Below are positions 1 to 5,002 of a stretch of DNA of 5,002 nucleotides, one piece after another. Each line of letters opens with the position of its first letter. Position 1 is the stretch's first letter. The translations under genes and the position numbers were made by a program. Source of the stretch: CALCKU01 sp964534845 (lineage in GTDB: Bacteria > Pseudomonadota > Alphaproteobacteria > Caulobacterales > Maricaulaceae); assembly GCA_964534845.1 (NCBI GenBank), contig CAZHPV010000107.1, positions 1 through 5,002 on the forward strand. Reading direction: 5' to 3'. The notes under the pieces are model-generated. The model was not told the DNA's origin, ran no database searches, and worked only from the letters and a program-made list of their open reading frames with translations.

Positions 1-779
1 CGGTTTCCATCTGCTGCCGAATGCCCCATATCCTCTATTAGTTTTGGCACCCAAGACAGTAAGAAATACAAAACCATCAATTGTAGAAAAAACGACACAC
101 TAATGAGCACCGTACGCGACCTATAGGTTTCAGAGAATAGCGTCGATATTTTCCCCGATTTTGCAGCCTTGGTACTTGAGGTTTGCTTAAGATATTCTGG
201 TGATTCAGGTAGAAAAAACACGATAGGCACAAAAACAAAGGACAATGCAGCTCCAAAAGCAAAAACATGCCGCCACGTTCCAATATCTAACAGCCAGAGA
301 CAAATATAACCCGCGAGTATTGCCCCAATTGGAAAGCCAAGTTGAAAAATCGAAATCATAGTCGACCTAAGTTTCGGCCCCGCATATTCCGCCGCCAAAG
401 TATTCAAACTCGTTATAATCGCGCCTACCCCTAAGCCCGTAATGAACCGGCCAATAAGTAGCCACATTATATTTGGCGAGATAGCGGCCATTATCATACC
501 CGCACCTGATAGGAGCAGACCAATAATAGTTATAATTTTGCGTCCATATCTATCGGCATAAGGGCTAAGAAATGTTGCGCCAAATAACATCCCGAACAAG
601 GCGGCACTAAATACCCAACCAAGCTCGGATCGTTGAATGCCCCAATCACTTGAAATCGCATTCGCAGCAAAGGAAATAGCGAGAAGGTCAAATCCGTCCT
701 GCATATTAATGAGTGTAAGCATGAGCAGTCCGAGCTTGTTAGCATTCGGCAATTTAGAAAACTCTGTCTTTATACTCAC
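1..779 (-). CDS. MFS transporter, aromatic acid:H+ symporter (AAHS) type, 3'-truncated by window
   Basis: Inner-membrane secondary transporter, probably importing an aromatic or related organic acid with protons. The open frame runs from a GTG at 779-777 to the left edge, giving 259 residues of a protein usually about 430-450 long. Visible are a short cytosolic N-terminus (1-16), TM1 with the DGFD signature (residues 28-31) typical of the PcaK/BenK/MhpT group, the loop 2-3 motif ADRYGRK (75-81), the TM4 motif GRFITGLGVGA (110-120), TM5 and TM6 to about residue 190, the PESPEYL segment that opens the central loop, and TM7 with YFLLSWVPKL (238-247). An in-frame TAG directly precedes the GTG, so no longer start exists; AGG about 8 nt upstream is a weak ribosome site. 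It is divergent from the MarR gene. Family is secure; AAHS assignment is good; substrate is unknown. Confidence 0.9.
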   Translation of the reverse strand, partial: MSIKTEFSKLPNANKLGLLMLTLINMQDGFDLLAISFAANAISSDWGIQRSELGWVFSAALFGMLFGATFLSPYADRYGRKIITIIGLLLSGAGMIMAAISPNIMWLLIGRFITGLGVGAIITSLNTLAAEYAGPKLRSTMISIFQLGFPIGAILAGYICLWLLDIGTWRHVFAFGAALSFVFVPIVFFLPESPEYLKQTSSTKAAKSGKISTLFSETYRSRTVLISVSFFLQLMVLYFLLSWVPKLIEDMGHSAADGN

Positions 780-805
780 CTAAACAACCTATCGAACGTC
801 ACCAT

Positions 806-834
806 ATTATCACGCTAATATATTACGTGATTAT
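806..834. promoter_or_regulatory. Operator-like palindrome upstream of the transporter
   Basis: The arms ATTATCACG (806-814) and CGTGATTAT (826-834) are inverted repeats with one mismatched pair, and flank the self-complementary TAATATATTA (816-825) plus one extra base. It lies 27 bp before the transporter GTG. GATAAT on the minus strand (811-806) could be a -10 box inside the left arm, so a bound dimer would block transcription. Size and AT-rich core suit a MarR-family dimer, and the adjacent MarR protein is the natural candidate. Binding is inference. Confidence 0.5.
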
Positions 835-908
835 TCATTAAATACCACTATGTCATTAAGCTATAAAGTCAATAAATAAGGCTTGTGTAAATTTATTCGG
901 AGAACAGG

Positions 909-936
909 TTGAGTTAATTCACTCACGCGTTATCTT
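909..936 (+). promoter_or_regulatory. Possible MarR-gene promoter overlapping a palindrome
   Basis: TGAGTTAATTCACTCA (910-925) is a 16-bp palindrome with one mismatched pair. It overlaps a possible -35 (TTGAGT, 909-914) that lies 16 bp from a possible -10 (TATCTT, 931-936). Each hexamer matches the sigma-70 consensus at four of six positions, so the promoter call is weak. The arrangement would suit autorepression of the MarR gene, whose ATG is at 981. Confidence 0.35.
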
Positions 937-980
937 TAACGAAAGCACCAAACAGTTGCAATTAAGGCTGATGATAAACG

Positions 981-1418
981 ATGGACATAGAAAGTTTTAA
1001 CCGGAAAGAATGGGTTTTTTATTGGGTCACCTTATTGGCGGCCAAATATGAGCAAAAGTTAGAAATCTACCTTAAAACCGAAGGACTGGATATTCCGAGT
1101 TGGCGTGTTCTCATGTTGATGCATCCGGATAAGCCACGCAGCGTCTCTTTTCTTGCCAATCAAAGCATAAGCAAACAATCAACGATGACCCGTATAGTTT
1201 ATCGTATGAAAGATAGGGGCTTTGTAAAAATTCAATCGAGCAAAAAAGATGGACGCGTAACGGTCGTGTCTCCAACAGCTAAAGGCTTGAAATTAAGAAG
1301 CAAAGCTTGGAAAGTTGTCCAGAAATCCACAAATGAAATTTTCGAGGGGCTAGATGATAAAATGATCGACGCCTTAAACAAATCTCTCTCGACGATATTT
1401 GACCGTCTAGAAGATTAG
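981..1418 (+). CDS. MarR-family transcriptional regulator
   Basis: A cytoplasmic DNA-binding protein, normally a homodimer that represses nearby genes until a ligand, often an aromatic compound, releases it. The 145 residues match the usual MarR length. An N-terminal dimerisation helix (about 8-33) is followed by a winged helix-turn-helix: LDIPSWRVLMLM (36-47), the helix pair about 55-78 with recognition helix STMTRIVYRMKDRGFV (67-82), and the wing with the diagnostic DGR (90-92) running into VSPTAKG (96-102). C-terminal helices (103-145) complete the dimer. ATG 981 is the first start after an in-frame TAA at 975-977; AAGG at 964-967 is rather far (13 nt) for a strong ribosome site. It is divergent from the transporter and convergent with the LysR gene. 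It probably controls the transporter and itself; the ligand is unknown. Confidence 0.92.
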   Translation: MDIESFNRKEWVFYWVTLLAAKYEQKLEIYLKTEGLDIPSWRVLMLMHPDKPRSVSFLANQSISKQSTMTRIVYRMKDRGFVKIQSSKKDGRVTVVSPTAKGLKLRSKAWKVVQKSTNEIFEGLDDKMIDALNKSLSTIFDRLED

Positions 1419-2362
1419 GGCGTTTCCGATAGCAACAGTGTTCCTGCCCACTTTCCTTGACTATAAACATCTCTGGCGGCCTGTCTGATAAGTTCCATAA
1501 CGGCTATTGTTGCCGGTGTTAAAGGTCGATGAGTCGGATGCACCATGCTGACAGTATGATGCAGGCTCGGGCTAATAACCTTATGGGCCGAAATTTTATT
1601 TTGCTCTACGCGCTCTCGAATTGCAGACCACGGCAATAAAGAATTTCCCATGCCGGCCTCTATGAGTTGCAAGGTCGTTCGCAATGCCCCAACAACTTGC
1701 CCCGCAATAAGCGCAACGCTTTTCTCGGACGCATATCGGTCAACATCCGGCGCAACGCCGTGCTGGTCATGCGGTAGGATAATTGTCAAGCCATTCAACG
1801 CGTTAAAAGCAATGTCCTCACCTAAACTTTCGGGATCATAAGGTGTCGCTAAAAACAAATCTTCTTTAATTAAATGCTCAATCCTGATCGTTGGGTCCGG
1901 TTTAACGAGATGGCTAATTACCAAATCATAATGTCCGGCATCAAACCCTTGACGGATATTTGCGGCCAAGCCCGATTCTACATTCAAATTTATATCTGGA
2001 TAAGCTGCCATCAAACTCTCGCTTAAGGGTAAAGTCAAAACCTCCAAAGCGCTAGCCGTCATAGCAATAGAGACAAGACCTTTAGGCGACCCGTCTTTCG
2101 CAGACAGGCTTTCTTTGGCCCGGTGATACTGGTTCAAAATCCCATAAGCGTGCTTTAAAAAAGTTTGGCCCGACCTTGTTAGTTCCATTCCTCGGCGTGT
2201 ACGCGTAAACAATAAAACACCCAGCTCTGTCTCAAGACGCTTAATGCTTTGACTTAGCGCTGGCTGAACAATACTTAACCTTTCCGCCGCTTTAGAGAGG
2301 TTCCCAAGTTCGGCAACATGAACAAAGTGCTGGATACGACGAAAATCCAAGATAGCTCCCAT
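1415..2362 (-). CDS. LysR-type transcriptional regulator
   Basis: A cytoplasmic tetrameric regulator that usually activates a divergently transcribed operon when it binds a pathway metabolite. The 315 residues are a normal LTTR length. The N-terminal HTH covers about 6-65 (FRRIQHFVHVAELGNLSKAA, then QPALSQSIKRLETELGVLLFTRTRRGMELTRSG), followed by a linker helix to about 90 and a two-lobed periplasmic-binding-protein-like effector domain (about 93-300; SIAMTASALEVLTLPL opens it, and IEAGMGNSLLPWSAI at 234-248 is the typical late motif). The ATG at 2362 has no clear ribosome site. A TTG at 2350 has GGGAG five bases upstream and would give the classic N-terminus MDFRRIQHFVHV, so the real start may be there. 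It faces the oxygenase gene across a short spacer, hence its likely activator. The effector is unknown. Confidence 0.94.
   Translation of the reverse strand: MGAILDFRRIQHFVHVAELGNLSKAAERLSIVQPALSQSIKRLETELGVLLFTRTRRGMELTRSGQTFLKHAYGILNQYHRAKESLSAKDGSPKGLVSIAMTASALEVLTLPLSESLMAAYPDINLNVESGLAANIRQGFDAGHYDLVISHLVKPDPTIRIEHLIKEDLFLATPYDPESLGEDIAFNALNGLTIILPHDQHGVAPDVDRYASEKSVALIAGQVVGALRTTLQLIEAGMGNSLLPWSAIRERVEQNKISAHKVISPSLHHTVSMVHPTHRPLTPATIAVMELIRQAARDVYSQGKWAGTLLLSETP
2356..2360 (-). promoter_or_regulatory. Ribosome binding site favouring a TTG start for the LysR gene
   Basis: On the minus strand GGGAG lies five bases before TTG (2350-2348). The upstream ATG (2362-2360) shares its G with this motif and has no comparable site before it. 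Starting at TTG removes four residues (MGAI) and leaves the usual short LTTR N-terminus. Confidence 0.5.
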
Positions 2363-2417
2363 GTGGTATAACTTTTTATGATTACTTATATCATTCTATA
2401 ATATTATACAATACCAC
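2363..2417. repeat. Inverted repeat framing the divergent LysR/oxygenase promoter
   Basis: GTGGTAT (2363-2369) and ATACCAC (2411-2417) are exact 7-bp inverted repeats separated by 41 bp. Between them lies a smaller inverted repeat, ATGAT (2378-2382) and ATCAT (2390-2394). This is the expected position for LysR-protein binding sites, but neither pair fits the canonical T-N11-A box exactly. A regulatory role is inference from position. Confidence 0.4.
2397..2408. promoter_or_regulatory. Back-to-back -10 boxes of divergent promoters
   Basis: TATAATATTATA is a perfect 12-bp palindrome made of a consensus -10 on the plus strand (2397-2402, towards the oxygenase operon) joined to one on the minus strand (2408-2403, towards the LysR gene). 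Neither has a good -35, consistent with activator-dependent or weak promoters. Only one polymerase could occupy the site at a time. A plus-strand transcript starting near 2409 would have a leader of about 80 nt. Confidence 0.5.
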
Positions 2418-2436
2418 TTTTTACGGGTAACCACAG

Positions 2437-2476
2437 CCTGAGTCTAAACCGAACAACCTGAATCTAAACCGATTAA
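2437..2476. repeat. Two-copy 20-bp tandem direct repeat before the oxygenase gene
   Basis: The unit CCTGAGTCTAAACCGAACAA (2437-2456) is followed directly by CCTGAATCTAAACCGATTAA (2457-2476), identical at 17 of 20 positions. The period is near two helical turns, so a regulator could bind both copies on the same face. It lies downstream of the putative -10 and ends just before the oxygenase start, so it would be in the 5' leader or act as a roadblock operator. Confidence 0.6.
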
Positions 2477-2489
2477 AATGGTGATCATT

Positions 2490-3671
2490 ATGAACAAGAA
2501 CATGACACCCGAAGAGAAAGCACGGGCAAGAAAATATGATCCCGGCCGGGATTGGAGTGCCTTTCCAGACTATGAAGCGGCCAAACAAGGGTTACGCAAT
2601 TATTGGTATCCTGTACTTTGGGCGCGCAAACTCAAAAGCAAAAAACCGACAGCTATCAAGCTTTGCGGCGAAAAAATCATGCTGCAACGCGGCAAAGACG
2701 GCAAGCCTAAGGCTCTGCATGACCGCTGCCCGCATCGCGGCGTTCGCCTCTCGCAAGGCAAGCAGTGGTGGCCTGGCACAGTCTCCTGCCCTTATCATGG
2801 CTGGACGTTTGACCTTGATAGCGGCGACCTTAAAGCCGCCATCACCGACGGGCCTGATTCGCGCATGTGCGGCAAAGCTGCCGTTAAAACATATCCCGCC
2901 GAAGAGCGCGTCGGGATGATATGGGTTTATATTGGCGATAAGCCGCCTCACCCGCTAAAAGACCAACTCCCTGCAGAGCTTGTAAACCCTCCCAAATATG
3001 CTGTTGGCGGACGCATGCAGGACCGCAAGGGTGACTGGCGCCTTTATGCCGAAAACGGATTTGATGAAGGCCATGCGAAATATCTTCACCGCACATCCAT
3101 CTGGCGCATCATGAAAGTCATGCCGACATGGAATAAAATCCATATCGAAAGAGAAAAGCAGTGGCTTTACCGAGTCGAAGATGAGCGCTTTTGGGATGCG
3201 GACTATCCGGGTCTTGGTAAATGGACGAATGATCGTTGGTTTAAGATTAAGCCTAAGCAAAAGCAGGGTAAGTTCATGGGCAATACGGGGGGCGGTAAAA
3301 CTGACCCTTATATCAAAAAGCAAGATTTCACAGGTTTTGCCTCAATCTCGCTTCCTGGCGTGCTGCGTATCGCTTATCCGCAGTTCATTCACTATGAATT
3401 TTATGTCCCGATTGATGTGGACGAAACCAAATATGTCGGCGTTATGATTCAATTCAAAAGTGGCATCAAAAAGTGGCTCTATTATCTACAATATTTGCTA
3501 CAAATCCGTTGGATGTTCCACGGTAACTTCTCCGCCCAAGATCACTGGATGGTTGAAGAGACAAATGCCCCGCCGGAGCGTTTATATAGACCTGACGTGT
3601 CCATCCTAGAGTGGCGCAAGCTATTCACGGACGAACACCCCTTTCAAGACAAATCAAAAGAAGATGCCTAA
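2490..3671 (+). CDS. Rieske non-heme iron oxygenase alpha subunit, CarAa-like
   Basis: Catalytic component of a ring-hydroxylating oxygenase that uses electrons from a ferredoxin and reductase, and O2, to oxidise an aromatic or heteroaromatic ring in the cytoplasm. Numbering from ATG 2478, the Rieske [2Fe-2S] ligands are C84-P-H86 and C104-P-Y-H107; the mononuclear iron site is ENGFDEGHAKYLH (192-204), with bridging D196 and ligands H199 and H204, and D355 in QDHWMVEETN the probable third ligand. From memory, the blocks GLRNYWYPV, the DRC-HRGV-LS core, SLPGVL, YEFYVPID and WRKL resemble carbazole dioxygenase CarAa (about 380 residues), a homotrimer without beta subunit; none is seen here. ATG 2490 is preferred because GGTG lies six bases upstream; ATG 2478 has no ribosome site and abuts the direct repeat, and would add four residues. 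First gene of the operon. No ferredoxin or reductase in the window. Substrate unknown; a demethylase-type monooxygenase is an alternative. Confidence 0.93.
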   Translation: MNKNMTPEEKARARKYDPGRDWSAFPDYEAAKQGLRNYWYPVLWARKLKSKKPTAIKLCGEKIMLQRGKDGKPKALHDRCPHRGVRLSQGKQWWPGTVSCPYHGWTFDLDSGDLKAAITDGPDSRMCGKAAVKTYPAEERVGMIWVYIGDKPPHPLKDQLPAELVNPPKYAVGGRMQDRKGDWRLYAENGFDEGHAKYLHRTSIWRIMKVMPTWNKIHIEREKQWLYRVEDERFWDADYPGLGKWTNDRWFKIKPKQKQGKFMGNTGGGKTDPYIKKQDFTGFASISLPGVLRIAYPQFIHYEFYVPIDVDETKYVGVMIQFKSGIKKWLYYLQYLLQIRWMFHGNFSAQDHWMVEETNAPPERLYRPDVSILEWRKLFTDEHPFQDKSKEDA

Positions 3672-3672
3672 T

Positions 3673-4575
3673 ATGTCAAAACCATTAGTAAGCCTAAACC
3701 CTGGCCCTGCTCCCAAAGGCCGCATGGTCAAAGCCGGTAAAGATGAATATTACACGATTGAAAAAGGCAGCGGCGACCGCGTAGTCTTCCTTCTTCATGG
3801 CGGCGGCCCCGGCTGTACGGCATGGTCAGATTTCGCTGTCGTCTCAGATATGTTTGCCGAGCATTACCGCGTAATTATGCCCGATTTGCTTCAATATGGG
3901 CAGTCTAGCAAAGACATCATTGAAGGCCCAATGTGGGACTATCACAGCGGTTCCATCACAAGATTAATGGATACACTTGGCGTTGAAAAAGCCGATTTTG
4001 TCTGTAACTCGTGGGGCGGAACTATCGCGCTTCGCCTCGCATCGCGTTTCCCTGACCGCGTTCGCTCGCTCACGATTACAGGATCAATGCCTGTCTTTCG
4101 CGGCCCACTTTGTCCGCTCCCAGAAGCGGGCCGCCGTGGTCGCAATGCGCGCGACATCTATTATGGTGGCGCGGAAGGCCCAACGCTTGATAAAATGCGC
4201 CAGCTTATCGCGCGCTTAGAGTGGTACAATCCAGATCTTATTCCAGAAGAGACCGTAAAAATGCGGTTCGAGCAGAGCCTGAACAAAGAAGAGATGGCAC
4301 TGGCTGCAAATGCCGATAGCCCGCGCGGCGAATGGCAGGAAATGGAACCTGTTCTCAAAGATGTCGCCTGCCCGACCCTCTTTTGTTGGGGTCTGCAAGA
4401 TGACTTCCTAACCCCTGATTACCCGCTAATGCTCATGAATATGGTGCAGCGCGGACAGCTACACTTACTCGATGCCTCATCCCACCACCTGCAAGAAGAG
4501 CGCCCTGAACATTATTTCCATATCGTTCATGGCTTCCTTCAACAGCCCCATGACGAAGTTATGAAAAAGGCCTAA
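3673..4575 (+). CDS. Alpha/beta hydrolase, meta-cleavage product hydrolase-like (BphD/CarC/MhpC type)
   Basis: Serine-type alpha/beta hydrolase; relatives hydrolyse C-C bonds in ring-opened aromatic products. Numbering from ATG 3664: oxyanion motif HGGGPG (45-50), PDLLQYGQS (73-81), nucleophile elbow CNSWGG with S116, lid region about 145-210, acid D246 in WGLQDDFLTP, and catalytic H274 in SSHHLQEERPE. Length (about 300) fits the family, whose members are usually 280-290. Two departures stand out: the first glycine of GxSxG is cysteine (C114), and the GHW usual around the catalytic histidine is SHH. ATG 3673 is preferred, with AGAAGA (3659-3664) eight bases upstream, starting one base after the oxygenase stop; ATG 3664 would overlap that gene by 8 nt. 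Either way translation is coupled. Pairing with a CarAa-like oxygenase suggests a CarC-like step, but no extradiol dioxygenase is visible, so an ester, lactone or amide substrate is also possible. Confidence 0.9.
   Translation: MSKPLVSLNPGPAPKGRMVKAGKDEYYTIEKGSGDRVVFLLHGGGPGCTAWSDFAVVSDMFAEHYRVIMPDLLQYGQSSKDIIEGPMWDYHSGSITRLMDTLGVEKADFVCNSWGGTIALRLASRFPDRVRSLTITGSMPVFRGPLCPLPEAGRRGRNARDIYYGGAEGPTLDKMRQLIARLEWYNPDLIPEETVKMRFEQSLNKEEMALAANADSPRGEWQEMEPVLKDVACPTLFCWGLQDDFLTPDYPLMLMNMVQRGQLHLLDASSHHLQEERPEHYFHIVHGFLQQPHDEVMKKA
4564..4570 (+). promoter_or_regulatory. Ribosome binding site of the 33-codon ORF
   Basis: AAAAAGG ends seven bases before ATG 4578, inside the last codons of the hydrolase gene. 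It is among the best-placed ribosome sites in the window and supports real translation of the small ORF. Confidence 0.6.
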
Positions 4576-4577
4576 TC

Positions 4578-4679
4578 ATGAACCCTATTCGTTTCGTAAA
4601 AAACTTGTTTGTTGATTTCCTACTCAAAGTCTCTGGCACTTGGGTCGGAGCGCCTAAAGACGCCCCTTGGGAAGACTAA
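4578..4679 (+). CDS. Small 33-residue protein, unknown function
   Basis: I do not recognise this protein. It starts two bases after the hydrolase stop, behind a good ribosome site, and encodes 33 residues. Residues 3-19 (PIRFVKNLFVDFLLKVS) form a likely amphipathic helix with basic and hydrophobic faces, which might associate with the membrane or a partner; the tail GTWVGAPKDAPWED is acidic and proline-containing. Its TAA (4677-4679) is immediately followed, in the same frame, by the TTG of the next ORF. It could therefore be a genuine small protein, a coupling leader, or the N-terminus of the downstream protein separated by a nonsense change. The first two seem more likely because the next ORF has its own ribosome site. 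Confidence 0.55.
   Translation: MNPIRFVKNLFVDFLLKVSGTWVGAPKDAPWED
4669..4674 (+). promoter_or_regulatory. Ribosome binding site deciding the TTG start at 4680
   Basis: GGGAAG lies five bases before TTG 4680 and overlaps the last codons of the small ORF. It supports TTG as the start of the M20-like gene, since the first in-frame ATG is 22 codons further on and would cut into the conserved domain. Confidence 0.6.
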
Positions 4680-5002
4680 TTGGATTTCAGCCAAAATATC
4701 GATGACTTAATATCAGAAGATAGTCTTACCGAGACACTTACTGATATGGTCAACATTGCTTCCCCGACTGGGGAGGAAGCGCCTCTGGCTGAGTATCTTT
4801 CAGATAAGCTCACAAGCTATGACGTCGCGGCGAAAATTCAAAAAATTGACGATACGCAATCAAATGCCTTTGGCAAAACTGCGGGTCAAGGCAGCAATAA
4901 AAATCTCATGCTCTATGCCCCGATTGATACGGTGACAAGCAATAGCGCCGCCGAGGACACGCCTTGGATTGGGCCTGAACTGCGCGATGATATGCGCGCA
5001 AA
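4680..5002 (+). CDS. M20-family metallohydrolase-like protein (deacylase/peptidase fold), N-terminal part
   Basis: Only 107 residues lie in the window, from a short N-terminal helix region into the first catalytic motif; a full M20 protein has about 380-450. MVNIASPTGEEAPLAEYLSDKL (23-44) is the typical M20 opening (I-x-SPTGEE, then a helix), and NLMLYAPIDTV (75-85) occupies the place of the strand and HxDT motif. Family members are cytoplasmic zinc or cobalt enzymes that cleave amide or peptide bonds, such as acetylornithine deacetylase and succinyl-diaminopimelate desuccinylase. Here the expected metal-binding histidine is proline (P81), while D83 is kept, so the metal site may be altered. 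TTG 4680 is chosen on its ribosome site and because TAA directly precedes it in frame. As fourth gene of the operon it may hydrolyse an amide-type pathway intermediate. Family call is moderate, since the remaining metal ligands are outside the window. Confidence 0.75.
   Translation, partial: MDFSQNIDDLISEDSLTETLTDMVNIASPTGEEAPLAEYLSDKLTSYDVAAKIQKIDDTQSNAFGKTAGQGSNKNLMLYAPIDTVTSNSAAEDTPWIGPELRDDMRA

Noticed and set aside
86..92. Possible frameshift in the transporter at a run of six A (T on the coding strand)
   Set aside because: Counting the run carefully, six bases keep the frame, and the downstream segment YFLLSWVPKL reads correctly as TM7 of the family. The gene is intact as far as it is visible.
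77..745. Minus-strand ORFs of 68 and 71 codons within the transporter
   Set aside because: They are out-of-frame shadows of the transporter frame, which is open from 779 to the window edge and carries all the MFS motifs.
1415..1445. Bidirectional terminator between the MarR and LysR genes
   Set aside because: The stops overlap and I found no GC-rich hairpin followed by a T run on either strand near the junction.
2378..2394. Canonical LysR box (T-N11-A) in ATGAT-N7-ATCAT
   Set aside because: The symmetry gives T-N7-A and T-N13-A, not T-N11-A; it is kept only as a weak inverted repeat.
2592..3323. Minus-strand ORFs of up to 122 codons opposite the oxygenase
   Set aside because: They show no recognisable motif, and lie antisense to a gene with all its catalytic residues intact; GC-rich codon usage of the oxygenase explains the open frames.
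1..5002. tRNA, rRNA, CRISPR array, insertion sequence or attachment site
   Set aside because: No cloverleaf, spaced repeat array, transposase or paired terminal repeats were seen on either strand.

Overview
The window is bacterial DNA of moderate GC, with AT-rich intergenic spacers, tightly packed genes, and both GTG and TTG starts. It looks like part of an aromatic or heteroaromatic catabolic locus in a proteobacterium. The protein families fit an alphaproteobacterium best, but that is inference and no rRNA or other marker is present.

Layout. Positions 1-779 (minus) hold the N-terminal 259 residues of an MFS transporter of the aromatic-acid:H+ symporter type; its C-terminal half lies off the left edge. 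A 201-bp divergent spacer (780-980) carries two operator-like palindromes. A MarR-family regulator follows (981-1418, plus). It meets a LysR-type regulator (1415-2362, minus) tail to tail, with a 4-bp overlap. A second divergent spacer of about 115-130 bp contains a palindromic pair of back-to-back -10 boxes, an inverted repeat and a 20-bp tandem direct repeat. From there a tightly packed plus-strand operon runs to the right edge: a Rieske non-heme iron oxygenase alpha subunit resembling carbazole 1,9a-dioxygenase CarAa (2490-3671), an alpha/beta hydrolase of the meta-cleavage-product-hydrolase type (3673-4575), a 33-codon small ORF (4578-4679), and the start of an M20-type metallohydrolase-like protein (4680 to beyond 5002).

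How they may work together (inference). The transporter would import an aromatic acid. The oxygenase would attack the ring, with ferredoxin and reductase supplied from elsewhere. The alpha/beta hydrolase would cleave a C-C or ester/amide bond in a ring-opened product, and the M20-like protein may process an amide or acyl intermediate. The LysR protein, divergent from the oxygenase operon, is the likely substrate-responsive activator. The MarR protein, divergent from the transporter, is the likely repressor of transporter and self. The substrate cannot be named from the sequence. The most unusual points are the in-frame stop separating the 33-codon ORF from the M20-like ORF, the loss of the expected metal-binding histidine in the M20-like protein, and the dense symmetrical control region before the oxygenase.
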